DNA of 64,000 bases. Origin: Adineta steineri (lineage: Eukaryota; Rotifera; Eurotatoria; Adinetida; Adinetidae). Location: assembly GCA_905250115.1 (NCBI GenBank), contig CAJNOI010000014.1, positions 726,232 through 790,231 on the forward strand. The letters run 5' to 3'. A program made the translations under genes and the position numbers. Within the stretch, counting starts at the first letter, position 1; the number at the start of each line of letters is the position of its first letter. Positions 1-11,178 of this stretch are shown here, piece after piece. The notes under the pieces are model-generated. The model had not been told where the DNA came from and searched no databases. It saw only the letters and a program-made list of their open reading frames with translations.

Positions 1-572
1 TTATTATGAATGTTTAAGTGCTTATACTGTAGGAGTACTTTTATAAAATGAAGCTTTTATTAAGTTTACATGAATAGAGAAATTCATGATTTATGCTTTT
101 TTAATACCATAAAAAACTAAATTTTGTAATAAAATCATAATATTTCATTTTATCCTGGAGAAAAACATTATTTTCTAAATATAATCGTATAAAACTATAT
201 ATATATATATCAGTAAGGAAAGGGCTGTTTTTTTTTCAAATTCTGAATCAAACAAAGAAGAGAGAATCTATAAAACTAAATGGCACATATGTTTTAATGA
301 TGATGATGATGATGACAAGAATAGAGAACAATAACCATCTTTCTTCCTTTTTACTTAGTTATATAAATATCTGAAAGTTCTTTTCCGCCCATTCTGATCT
401 CCGTCAGTAAACAAGAAAAGAAAAAAACTTATTCTAAAGATTATTTTTTCGCTTATTCTTTTAGAATCATCGATCGATCGAGAAAACACACATATTGAAA
501 ATATTAAGAAATCAAATTACAAGACCTGCGAACATTTATTTGTATAACAAAACAAGAAAACATACATATCTC
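1..572. other. AT-rich upstream region, no gene seen
   Basis: No convincing coding exon. It holds a short TA run near 199-212, a GAT trinucleotide microsatellite near 297-316 and an ATCG run near 469-481. The part just before 573 is probably promoter and 5' UTR of the EF-hand gene. An open frame runs from 495 into the first exon but begins at TTG; the first ATG in that frame is at 573. Confidence 0.5.
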
Positions 573-3481
573 ATGGCCGATAACAACAATATGATGCATT
601 CCTATCCACATAATGATTCGTCTATGGCGATTTATCAAGTCCCTCCATTTGTTGTCAATAGTGAGAAGATGCTCTATCATGCATTATATGGAAATGATGC
701 TTATCAAAAACTACGTAAGTTTTCTATTTCAGAAAAAAGAATAAAATATGATTAGATTTTAATTATGATTTTATTCTATGATATTGACTTCTACTAATGC
801 ATGAAAAATAGTTTACTATATCTTTTACTATGTCTTGAAAATATTCAATAGGTTTTTGGGATGTGTTTTGATCATACATCTGCCACCCATCAATGATTGA
901 TTTATATCCATTTCAAGGATATTCCATTCATTTTATTCTAATTGACAGCTGATGCTCGTGTTTTTTTCCTTTCTCTATGTTATTATATCGATTAAAACAA
1001 AGAGAAAACGATGAGATGATCATTAATAAATCAAGTATTCTTTCTAGAATACCATAGAAATTATTCTTTGTTAGTTTATGATAATCCTATTATAAGAATC
1101 ACGTATACTCGATTTGTTTCGATATAGTTTAATAGAAATATCACGATTCATATTTCTTGTATTTTTCATAAAACGAATATTTACATACAGGTAAGATTGC
1201 AACTTTCTTTCTATCTATAAATCAAAAATATAGTTAGAATAGTTTTCTCCATTGTATATATTTTTAAGAGTGTTTCAAAACGAATATACTTCAGAATATT
1301 TCTCATATATAAAGAATCATCCATTTAGACCAACCCTTGAAATAGTGTCTTGTTTGCTTTGACTATTAAATGTGTTATTTTGATCGAAATCTGAATACTT
1401 GAAAGTTTATACTTGTTAAATATCACCAATAGAAACTAAAAATAAACCATCATACAATGAATGTTTCTAGAACAATGTTAATTAACGATCTATAGTTTCC
1501 GATACTCGAAAAAGAAAAAAAACGGTACGACTTCCTCCTTAATTATATACAAAATGAATGAATGGAAACAGGTGGAAAGAGAAAAATATGTGAGATTGAC
1601 AAAGATTTACACTTCAATATATTTTTTTTCAAATACTTGGCTAGCTAATCGTTTATAGAACAATAGTTTATCTTTGGCTTCTGGAAAATATAAGACCGTT
1701 AGCTGATATTATGCTTGAAGTATCTGGCGTACGTTTACTCCTTGTTGATAGAAATGAGACTCTAATAATTAGGAAAGTATTCATATAACTTATTTCTATT
1801 AAATATTTCTGATAGAAACATAAACAAGGTATAAAGACAAATATATTATTCTTGGTAACCGTGATTGATACTAATAATAATGAGAAGACAATTGAAATCA
1901 ATGTTAGTCTTCTTCTATTTTTGTAGTAGAGAGCCGAAGGTGTTAGATATTTTAAAACAAAAACGACATTTTATCGATGTGAAATTTCACATGTGTTTGA
2001 ATGACCTTTAGAAGATATAGATTTCGCATACGGTGTTATGAAATTGAATCATTTCTTTTTTTTTTAATAATAATGATATTCATCATAAATATGATAGACT
2101 CAAGAATGAAAGAAAGAAAGAAAGTTTTTCTTTCGTTAATTTAGTTATTCTCTCACTTGAACTTAAAACACTTGTGAATAGCATAAGTCATCCACTTGAA
2201 ACATATTGAATAAAAAGAGGATGATTACCTATTTAAGAAATCTAAATATTGAATATCAACATTTTTCACCTATCGTCCTTATATACATATATGTATGATG
2301 TAATCATCAATAGACAGAGTAAAAAAGATGGATTGAAAGTTTGTTGTAGTCAAGTCGCTTCCATACGTTTTCTTTTGCTTTCCTCCCTCTCGTTATGTCT
2401 TCAATTACATACACACGTACGTTTTTTTCTTCCTTTCTTTCTTAACTTTGTCTGTTACTGTCATTCTACGTATGTACGTGAGATGTTATAAGTAATACAA
2501 TTTACTCTTTATCGACATAATCGATTGGTTATTCAAAGTATATCTTTATTAATGGAATATCATCATCCGGCTATGATTCTTTCGACAACATCTAGCAATG
2601 CTCTCGGTGTGTAATTTTTAATAAATTTATCAAATAGTATAAGAATACAATACATAAAATATATTCCTTCCTATTTAAATCATTCTTTATGGTATAGATT
2701 TAATATTTTCTTTCGAAATTTAATTTTTCTATATTGACATCTTTTTCAAATAATAAATTCTAAATTTTTCTAGCACATCAAGCACAAGATTGGAAAATAA
2801 TGCAAGTTATGAATAATAAAATTCGTGATGATGTTGTTAAAAAATATGCTCAATATACGAAACGTGTAAATGGTGAAATGATAAAAGGTAAAATCCGTTA
2901 GGAAGAAATTAAGTTTAAAATATTTTAATTATTAATCTATAGTCATGTATGAATGGTATGAACGCGGCGATCGTCAACGTTCAATTGAGAAACATTTTCG
3001 TCTTGAAATAAATAAAGATACATTTCAAAGATATAATAATCGTTTACCACGTAAGAAATATTTTTGTTTTGTTTAATTCGAAATTTTTTTTTCTTATTTC
3101 TCTTAGATTTACGAAGATTAACATTTGAACAATTCTGTGAATTATTAGCACCAATAATAACAGGTCAATATAATGATCGTCAATTGTATGAAACATTTGA
3201 AAAATTAGATTCAGATAATGATAATTATTTAAGTCAACAAGAATTAGAAAATCTACTTATTATTGTTGGACAATCAGAATCAAATTATAAAATACAATAT
3301 ATAATCTCACAATTAACAAATCAAGGAAAATTAAATTTCGAAGGTTAGTTATAAGATTTTTATTTTAAGATTGTTTTTTTTCTAAATTTCTCTTTCTATA
3401 GATTTTAAACGTTTTATAACTGATGGATTTGCTCGTGAACTTTTAATGCCATTGTACGATGACACATATCGAGAACATTAA
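573..3481 (+). CDS. EF-hand calcium-binding protein, spliced
   Basis: Exons are 573-714, 2774-2887, 2943-3050, 3107-3343 and 3402-3481, all with GT-AG borders and all joining in phase 1, giving about 226 aa. The fourth exon holds a canonical EF-hand loop, [12 protein letters not shown], with acidic residues at loop positions 1, 3, 5 and 12, preceded by the helix LYETFEKL. A second, degenerate EF-hand probably follows (QGKLNFEDFKRFI). This suggests a calmodulin-like calcium sensor with a rotifer-specific N-terminus; no signal peptide or membrane segment is visible. The first intron would be about 2 kb, far longer than the 50-60 bp of the other introns, and a second possible start exon lies inside it. 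An AATAAA-like signal follows the stop near 3525. The exact family is not recognised. Confidence 0.75.
2552..2606 (+). other. Alternative first coding exon of the EF-hand gene
   Basis: An ATG at 2552 opens 18 codons ending in phase 1 just before GTGTGT. This joins in frame to the exon at 2774, giving a 197-aa isoform starting MEYHHPAM. The 573-714 exon also ends in phase 1 and joins the same acceptor. No phase-compatible acceptor was found that would place 2552-2606 as an internal exon after 573-714, so the two look like mutually exclusive starts. Confidence 0.5.
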
Positions 3482-3986
3482 ATCAGTCAATTTATCTTAT
3501 CTTTTTGTTTGAGATTCACGTCAAAATAAATATATACAGTAATTGATTAGTTTTACTTTTTAAATTGTAGGATTCGGTTGTTTTTGTTTTGTTTTAACTG
3601 TTAATCCAGATGTTTTATTTACTTTTATTGGTGTCTCCTTTTATACTGTAAGGTACATTGATTTCAGCTTGTTTAATTATAGAAATCGATCTGAGACATC
3701 CTGTCTATTTTCCAACAGTCTCGGTGACATTATCATTTATGTGTATCTAAATCTATTCTATGTATACATATGTACTATTTTGTGTTCATGATATATGAAT
3801 TTTCTAATGTAATCATGGTGGTTGTTTTTTTCTAAATATATAAAACTAGTGAAGGGAATAAATGATAATATGTTTTGATGATTGTGCCTATCAATTCTTG
3901 TTTAATAATCATAAAAAAAACATGTAAATACAGTTTTAGTGAGACTCTCACGATAGTTTGTATGTGTTCAAAATTCCAGAATCGAA
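3482..3986. other. Intergenic, convergent 3' ends
   Basis: The EF-hand gene (+) and the F-box gene (-) both end here. The region is AT-rich with AATAAA-like polyadenylation signals near 3525 and 3857; no other structure was seen. Confidence 0.5.
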
Positions 3987-4730
3987 TTAGTTAATTGAAC
4001 ACGTTGGATTTTGTTTGTCATGAAAAATGACTGAGTAATCTTGATCACTTGGACTACATTCAATAGCTCGTCTTCTTTGAGTCCAATTCAAATATTGATC
4101 TGATTTCAGTTGTACTTTCCAATTTGTATTAAGTTGATAGACACCTTCCCTGCTCCATAATCGTAAGTCGAAATTATTAGCATCATTATTATTTATACAC
4201 CAAATACAAATATCAAGAATTCTCAGAATGTTTTGTCGGTTTTGTTTCATCAATATTTCAAACCATCGAGTCCATTTTCGACCATCTCCCCAACTTGAAT
4301 CGATGTTTGTCAAAACATTTAATTTTATTTCATGTAATTGAGGACTTTTATACACGATATTTATCACTGAGTCAAAATAGATATCAATATATGGTGTTAC
4401 CACGATTTTATTAAGATGATTTGTATCAATTCGATTGATATTGTCAATAAATTTAATAAAAATCTCAGCATGACTTATCTCGAAACTTTTTAAATGTTGA
4501 TTATCAGAATGAAATGGTAAAATGTAATCTAGAATAAATGCACCTTTGTGGCAGGTTGTGTCACATGTTATATGTATACAATGTTGTTTTCTTGCTAAAA
4601 AGCGATCGACAAGCCATTTAAAACGTTGATTCAATAATAGAAATTCATAGTTTAAATCGATCAGAGATAAATATGAAAATATTCCGTGAATAAAAATTTC
4701 ATTTGGGAATGATTCAAACAGAAATACCAT
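3987..4730 (-). CDS. F-box protein
   Basis: Single-exon ORF of 247 aa with a true ATG at 4730. Residues 7-40 match an F-box (FESFPNEIFIHGIFSYLSL, then DLNYEFLLLNQRF), the motif that binds Skp1 in SCF ubiquitin ligases. The rest is a low-similarity region of the kind that follows the F-box in a large rotifer-type family; no clear LRR or WD repeats are visible, so its target is unknown. At 247 aa it may be shorter than some relatives. It is probably cytosolic or nuclear. The family assignment is by motif only. Confidence 0.7.
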   Translation of the reverse strand: MVFLFESFPNEIFIHGIFSYLSLIDLNYEFLLLNQRFKWLVDRFLARKQHCIHITCDTTCHKGAFILDYILPFHSDNQHLKSFEISHAEIFIKFIDNINRIDTNHLNKIVVTPYIDIYFDSVINIVYKSPQLHEIKLNVLTNIDSSWGDGRKWTRWFEILMKQNRQNILRILDICIWCINNNDANNFDLRLWSREGVYQLNTNWKVQLKSDQYLNWTQRRRAIECSPSDQDYSVIFHDKQNPTCSIN

Positions 4731-5775
4731 CGTGAAATATTGTCTGTGTATGTAAGAAAGAACTAAAGTTTGTCAAGTGATATAGATAAGAAAATGTAAT
4801 ATACACTATGATTCATACTCAACATGTGCTAATATAACTTCTTCAATGCAATATTCTGCAGCGCGAGTACGAAATTATTATTTCTATGAAACAAATCTAA
4901 GAAAAATAAAAAACTCACAGCAGTTCAATGAGTTCATAACTTCGATTAGTTATATCCGACAGCAACTAAGATGATGACAGGTTCCAAGATTTCCAGAGAC
5001 TAAGAGTTATTTGTTGATTACATAAACAAACCTAAATCCTTCACTATTTCAAATCTCATACTTGTTACGTAAAATCAGAAGACATTATTCGAGTTGCATA
5101 TATCTGAATATTCTAATCGATCCATAAAACCTGCTAAATTTTCAATAGTTTACGCAACGATCACATTTCATTCTGATCACAACCATCACAGTACAAAATG
5201 TTTCAACAGTGTCATCCATTTCAAGGTCAAAAATAACTGAGTGTGGATGTCAATAACTAATGAACATTTATCCTTACCGTCATCCACACCCACCCTATTT
5301 TTTTATATTTGCTGTTTGTCTGAAGACGACGAAATGAGAAATTCTGCTAAAAGTTTCCTATAAGTAATATTTATGTGAATTTATATATTCTCTCAAACAT
5401 CAAAAATTGTTGAGATTAATACAATTATATCTTTTAGATTCATTTGAGACTTGATATGTTTGTTAGTTACTATAAACTATGTCGATATCTTTAATTAATC
5501 TTTACATAGAAAAGAAATGGGATTGAATATAAAAGTATTTTGTTTCTATTGATAACTTTTATTTTATGCATCATTTATTATAGTCTTCAATCTATTCAAA
5601 AAAAGAATAATAATAATAAAAAACTATAGTTAGAAATTAATTTATTGAATCATTCTGTTAAATTTGCGCAATTTATATAAAATAAAAAACTAATTTTGCT
5701 TACTTAATTTTGTTTTTATTTGAGTGAAATATATGATTAATTTTATGTTTTATTAAATGAACTAAAAGTAAAAAT
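4731..5775. other. Intergenic between F-box and makorin-like genes
   Basis: AT-rich. It holds one telomere-like fold-back (5240-5296); nothing else was recognised. It probably contains promoters for both divergent genes. Confidence 0.5.
5240..5296. repeat. Telomere-like fold-back palindrome
   Basis: A G-rich left arm (GTGTGGATG at 5241-5249) and a C-rich right arm (CATCCACAC, then CCACCCT, 5281-5296) are perfect complements over 9 bp, separated by about 31 bp of AT-rich sequence. Confidence 0.6.
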
Positions 5776-6332
5776 ATGTCTAATGAAGATAGAATTGAAG
5801 AAATAGATAATATGACATGTTATATCTGTTTTGAAAATATTTTGACAATGAATAAACCATTTGGTTTACAAAATAATTGTAATCATATATTTTGTTTTGA
5901 TTGTTTATCAACTTGGCGTCAAACGGTCAGAATTGTGAAATAAATAAAAAAAATTGAAAATTTTAAATACTTTTTTGTCTTCAGGGTAATAAAGAGACAA
6001 ATAGACGATGTCCTTTATGTCGTATTCGATCAACATTTATTGCTCCAAGTTGGCGTTGTTTTAATAATAATAATGATAAACAATTGTTAATTAATGCACA
6101 TAAATTACGTTTAAAAAATGTTCCATGTCAAACTTTGTTACGATATGGTTATTGTCGATTTGGTCATCGATGTTTCTATAATCATCATATTCGATTTCAA
6201 TCATCTTTTTTATTCAATCAACAACAACAACAACAAAATACAATAGAACTATCGAATGAAAATAATAATAATGAACAACGAGAATCATTAAGAAGAATTA
6301 GGTATAATTCACATCGTTATCGTCCATATTAA
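5776..6332 (+). CDS. Makorin-like RING / CCCH zinc-finger protein
   Basis: Two exons, 5776-5925 and 5985-6332, joined in phase 0 across a 59-bp intron with an unusual GTCAGA donor; 165 aa. An in-frame stop at 5758 supports this start. Residues 15-63 form a C3HC4 RING: CYIC, then CNHIFCFDC, then CPLC. A CCCH finger follows (C-x7-C-x5-C-x3-H, ending CFYNHH). RING then CCCH, with this spacing and a tryptophan after the RING (SWRC), is the C-terminal half of makorin E3 ubiquitin ligases. The N-terminal CCCH fingers and the makorin Cys-His region are absent, so this is a short paralogue or a separate rotifer type. A Gln-rich, then Asn-rich tail follows. Likely role: ubiquitin ligase with possible RNA binding. 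Confidence 0.8.
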
Positions 6333-7518
6333 ATAACAAATGACTTATTATACTTCTAACTAATTACAAATATTATATGATAAAATTGTGTTAAGAATAA
6401 AACAATTCCATCATATTTATTTATTTAAATGAAATTATAAAAGTTAAGATAATTAAATCTGACCTTTACATTCAATTGAATTTAACGAAGAGAAATGTGT
6501 CATTTTAAAATACTGATGTTGAATAAATCACAAAATAATAACAAACAATAAGTTAAATTACTGGATATTTTATTTTTATATTCTCTTTGGAGCAAAATAA
6601 ATTAGTAAGTTATTAATTATGAATTCTTTTCCATTATTACAAATATTTTTTTAAATTTCATTGATGATTAAATATCCTTTAAAAAAAACAAGAAATATAT
6701 ATTATAACATAAAACTATATCATATAATTATACAATCTTTTTCTCTAGAAATAGTTTATTTGAATAGAATAGAATAAATATCTTTTCATGTCTATTTTGA
6801 AGTTGATTAACTTCATATTATTTTATTTTGTATTGTTCAGATAATATATTTAAATATTTAACTAGAAGAGAAAAATCTTTCTCATCATTATTATATACAA
6901 ATTTATTATATTAAATATGTTCTTTATGAAGTATTTGAATAATCAATTGAAAGTCATTATTATTTTCATTGAAGATCTTTTAGAGGACAGAATTTAAGAA
7001 TAATTTATAATAATTTTTAATCTATGATTTATTTACAATGAAAATCTTCTGATAAAATTCATTTTAACATTAGTTTATTTTGAAATAAATTTGATAATTA
7101 AATCGATAAATAAAACAGAATTATTTTTATTTGAAATATATTTTATAATCAAACAAAAAATATTTAAATAAAAATTCTATATTAATTTAAATTACAAGAA
7201 ATATATTCATATTTCATCTATTATTAAAATAATTTGTAGATTAAATAATAGAAATACAAATAAATAAAACAATACGATGTTAATTATTTAAAATAGAATA
7301 TTTTATCTATTATATCAATATCTAATAAATAAATAAAATTAATTCTTTGTTACTATTATAGACAAAAGAGAGATCGATAAATTGAATGTTTTAGTTTTTA
7401 TTTAAAGAATTATTAAACATTTTGTTGAATGAATTTCAAACAGATTTTGTTAATTTTTGATTTTTAATTATGAAAAATCATTTTTATTATTGAAAAGAAA
7501 GAGAAAAAGAAACGGAAA
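6333..7518. other. Very AT-rich intergenic region
   Basis: No ORF, RNA gene or repeat recognised beyond simple A/T-rich sequence. The makorin-like gene (+) and decarboxylase gene (-) converge here. Confidence 0.5.
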
Positions 7519-9424
7519 TTAACTTTCGATAGTTGCAAATTCAGGTAATTGTCTAAGTTGTCGAGCAATTTCTAATAATTTTTCAATAAACCAATGAAGA
7601 TCCGATTGTTTCGTTCGATGATTAATAATACACATCCGCATAGCAAATATTTCATTATCAATAACATATGGAGAAACAACAGCAATGCCACGTTCTTGAA
7701 TAAGAACTAATAAATGTTTATTTAATTTATTTAATAATTCTAAATTCGTCTTATTATTATGATTAAAATAATATCGAAAACAAACAATATTAAGTGAAAC
7801 ATTTGCAAGTACTTGTAATTCATCATGATGATATTTTTCAATTAAATTAACAAAATATTTTGCTTGATCAACATTTTGTTCCATAATTTGTCCAATTTTA
7901 TCAATTCCATAAGTTTTAAGTGTCATCCAAACTTTAAGTGATTTCATATTTCTTGATAATTCTAATGTATAATCACTAAAAAAGAATTCTCCTTCGCGTG
8001 GTGTTATTCCACCATCCATTAATGCTAAATAAAATGCATGTGGTTGAGCAAATGTTGCTCGATGTAATTCACCATGACGTATAAGAACACAACCACATTC
8101 ATATGGAATAAAAAGCCATTTATGTAAATCAAATGCAATTGAATCAGCACGTTCAAGACCAATAAATAATGATCGAAGACGTGTTGAACATCTCGCAACT
8201 GCACCAATAGCACCATCAACATGAAACCATAATTTATTTGGATTAATTGAACATAAATCAGCAAGACCTTGAAGATCATCAATCGAACCTGTGCCAACTG
8301 TTCCAGCTGAGCCAACAATAAAAGCACAAGAATTTGAATCAATTGATTCTGATAAAATCTAAATAGAATAAAATAAGAAATCTCAATAAGAAAATATTTT
8401 TCTTTTCTTTTCTATTTACTTTTAAATCAATTTGTCTTTGATCATTTGTTGGAATGATAATCATATTTTCTTTTTCAATACCTAAAAGTTGTGCAGCTCT
8501 GATCAGACAAGTATGTGTTTCTGATGAATAATAAACTTTTATTAATTGACCATCAAATTTCTTTTTTGCAACTGCCATCGATATAATTGTTGCAACTGAA
8601 GTACCACTTACAAGTACACCTGAACATGTGTCATCATTTGGAAAACCCATTATAATTTTAAGCCATGATAATATTTGACGTTCAACATAAATACTTGATT
8701 GATGACCACCTGATGACATTGTATTCATTGTTGCAGTAATGAATTCTGCTAAAGCACCAATGGATGAACCATTTCCTCTGACATAACCCCAAAATCTTGG
8801 ATGAATATTACCGATTGGATAAGGAAGAATGGTTTTTTGAATTTGTTCATAAACTTTCCAAGGTGATTCACCTTTTAATGGAAGTTCACTTTGCATTAAT
8901 TCTGATTTTATTTCAGTTGGCATTGGACGCCATGTTGGTTGTTGACGAATATCGCGTAAATAATCAATCATATCATCTATGATTTTATGTCCTAATATTC
9001 TTGTATCTGTCCAATCAAGTGGATCAAGTGACATTTCTTCTTCATTTTGATTTTCTCCCAAATTTAGTGAGAAAATTGGAAAATGAATAAAAAATGACCA
9101 AATCTTTTTCCGATTTTGACTGCCAAAATAGATTGGAAAAATAATTTCAAGACTTTTGCCATCATCAATCACACGAATACTACAATCATCTGTTGATGTT
9201 TGTATCAATAAATCAGTTAATAATTCATTTAATTCATTAGTTGTATCACAAAATCGACGAGTAAATGTTGAACATTGATCATTATTTAATGAAATTGAAT
9301 TCATTTTTATTCCATTATGAAACAGTTCTATTATTAATTCATGATTATTTGTATTATATTTGATTTGAATAGAATCTTCATCATTAAGTTGCCAAATAGT
9401 GTTATTAGAGACAAAGGAAGTCAT
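7519..9424 (-). CDS. PLP-dependent group II amino-acid decarboxylase
   Basis: Exons 8420-9424 and 7519-8358 on the minus strand, with a 61-bp GT-AG intron (8359-8419), join in phase 0 to give 614 aa. From about residue 150 the protein matches the aromatic-L-amino-acid / group II decarboxylase fold: HPRFWGYVRGNGSS and a GALAEFITATMN segment, the HVDGA aspartate that contacts the PLP ring nitrogen, and FDLHKW, whose Lys415 should form the PLP Schiff base. The HPRFWGY form is closer to bacterial and plant-like decarboxylases than to animal DDC/HDC, which suggests horizontal transfer (inference). The first 130 residues or so are an extra domain I do not recognise. The likely reaction is removal of CO2 from an amino acid to yield an amine; the substrate cannot be told. 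Confidence 0.85.
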
Positions 9425-9901
9425 GAAAGTATTGTTGATTTACTAGAGAAAAGATATTAAGTGAATTAGATTTGTTTTTATTGAAGAATATAAAAAAATA
9501 AGTTTATTATTTCTAAAATCAAGATTAATCATTTAGAAAAAAGTCTATTGATTGTAACAATATGAAATATGTTGAACTCAAAAAATGAATCTGAATAATT
9601 ATCTTTAGATTTCATAGAAAAAAATAAAGAAGTTTTGTAATTAGTTTGAAACTGTTATGAGTATTTGTATATTACTACATATTCTCTATATAAAATATTA
9701 CAGTGGTTTGGTCCGCAATTCAGGGTAAAACAGGTTTTTTTCGATTGTTTCTCCTGCAATAGTTTTTCGTTATTTTTTGGTCATACTTATGAGTTTGTTA
9801 AGGTAAGGTATAATCTATATAATGGCATAATAATATTGATAAATCATGATATTAACTTTATAAAAAAAAGCTTATCAACGCAGCCCTGTTGGGACTAAAA
9901 A

Positions 9902-10415
9902 TGTGGAACTCACGTATGTTCGCATCGAAATATCTGATCATGTTTAAGTGCTTTGTCTTCTTTTTTTGCTCAAATTTAATTAATTTATAGCTATTTTTGA
10001 CAATTTTTGGTTATTTATATTAAATTTGCGGCAGTATACAGCTATTTTTAACGATTTGTCGTTATTTTCATAAAAATTCCCGCAATTTATAGCTATTTTT
10101 CACCATTTTCGTTATTTTTATTAAATTGGAAGTAATTTATGGCTATTTTTACTAATTTTTGCTTATTTTTATTAAAATTCTAGTAATTTATAGCTGTATT
10201 TAACTATTTTGCTTATTTTTTATAGAAAATCTCGGAGTTTATAGCCATTTTAACGCTTTTTTCAATATTTTTATTAAAATTTTAGCAATTTATAGCTATT
10301 TTTAATGATTTTTGCGTATTTTTATTGAATTTTTTTTGGGGGGGGGGGGAGCTTGAAAGTCTGAGCTTAAAACTTACACTCACGATTTTCTTCGAAAATT
10401 TACGTGAGTTCCACA
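9902..10415. mobile_element. Nested inverted-repeat element
   Basis: A 15-bp perfect inverted repeat, TGTGGAACTCACGTA at 9902-9916 and its complement at 10401-10415, bounds 514 bp inside the larger transposon. The interior is a seven-copy 51-bp tandem repeat followed by a poly-T/poly-G run. No clean target duplication is seen, so the superfamily is unclear. Confidence 0.55.
9980..10330. repeat. 51-bp degenerate tandem repeat, seven copies
   Basis: The motif AATTTATAGCTATTTTTAA recurs with the GCTATT core near 9990, 10041, 10092, 10142, 10193, 10244 and 10295, a period of 50-51 bp. Copies differ by point changes. A run of T then G follows (about 10328-10350). Confidence 0.75.
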
Positions 10416-10505
10416 AAATAAAATAAAGATATACGAAAAAATCAAGTGTGACATGAATTTGAGTCAGTTCAAAAACTTATTTATTTGATAAGTATAACAA
10501 CTAAT

Positions 10506-10703
10506 TTACATTAAAGAATGACATCCACAGTGAGCTTCTGTTTGTGTTAGATCGATATCCTCTAACATGATATCAAATATCACCAACAAAGCAGTTGGAA
10601 TATCACGATATGATGATTGAATACTCTGATGTGACCGTTTTAATTCATCTATCCATTGTGTTAATTTAGCTCTATATCTGGACGCTGTGTGCCTACCTGC
10701 AGC
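10506..10703 (-). pseudogene. Degraded ORF inside the transposon
   Basis: Sixty-five codons open on the minus strand (TQWIDELKRSHQSIQSSYRD and onward) ending in CGCHSLM. A stop at 10704-10706 separates it from a further in-frame protein-like stretch (YWFKLRQRRD). It could be a remnant of an element-encoded protein; I do not recognise the family. Confidence 0.3.
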
Positions 10704-11178
10704 TTAGTCACGTCTTTGACGTAACTTGAACCAATACTGCTGATTGTTTTTGATTTCTAGTAGCATCTGGTCGAAAACCGTTATGATCAAGATTATCACG
10801 ATTGTTGAGATCAATGTTTATTTTTTTATAAATAAGTACATAAGAGAGATTAAGTGGAACGTTATTGGTCAAGGATAGCTAGCCTATGGACGCGTACAAC
10901 AGACAGACGAAGCTGCAAAAATTCCTTATCAGTAATCAGTAAAAATCAGGATAAGAAAAGTGACAGTTTTACAGAGAATAAATAATTGTTTATATGTAAG
11001 AGCAGTGACGGTGTTCGAAACTAGGGCTAACCGTAGCTATAGTGGGTCCCTCTATAGGACCAATTAGATACTATACATTTAATATCTTTTAATGCTTAGA
11101 GAAAATGAGAAAGAACAAAAAGTGTCAAAGCTGAAAAAAATCAAGTTTTCATCCTGAATTGCGGACCAAAACACTGTA

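Larger units (their letters stand above)
9701..11176. mobile_element. Non-autonomous Tc1/mariner-type DNA transposon
   Basis: The 24-bp terminal inverted repeats differ at one position; both start CAGTG and contain TTTGGTCCGCAATTCAGG. The element lies between TA dinucleotides (9699-9700 and 11177-11178), the target duplication of the Tc1/mariner superfamily. It is 1,476 bp and has no intact transposase. The left half carries a second inverted-repeat element (9902-10415). The right half has a short degraded ORF on the minus strand (10506-10703). Confidence 0.75.

Noticed and set aside
495-572. N-terminal extension of the EF-hand protein from 495
   Set aside because: It would start at TTG; the first ATG is at 573.
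8025-8342. Leu-rich 105-aa minus-strand frame
   Set aside because: It is an alternate frame of decarboxylase exon 2, whose real frame contains the FDLHKW motif.
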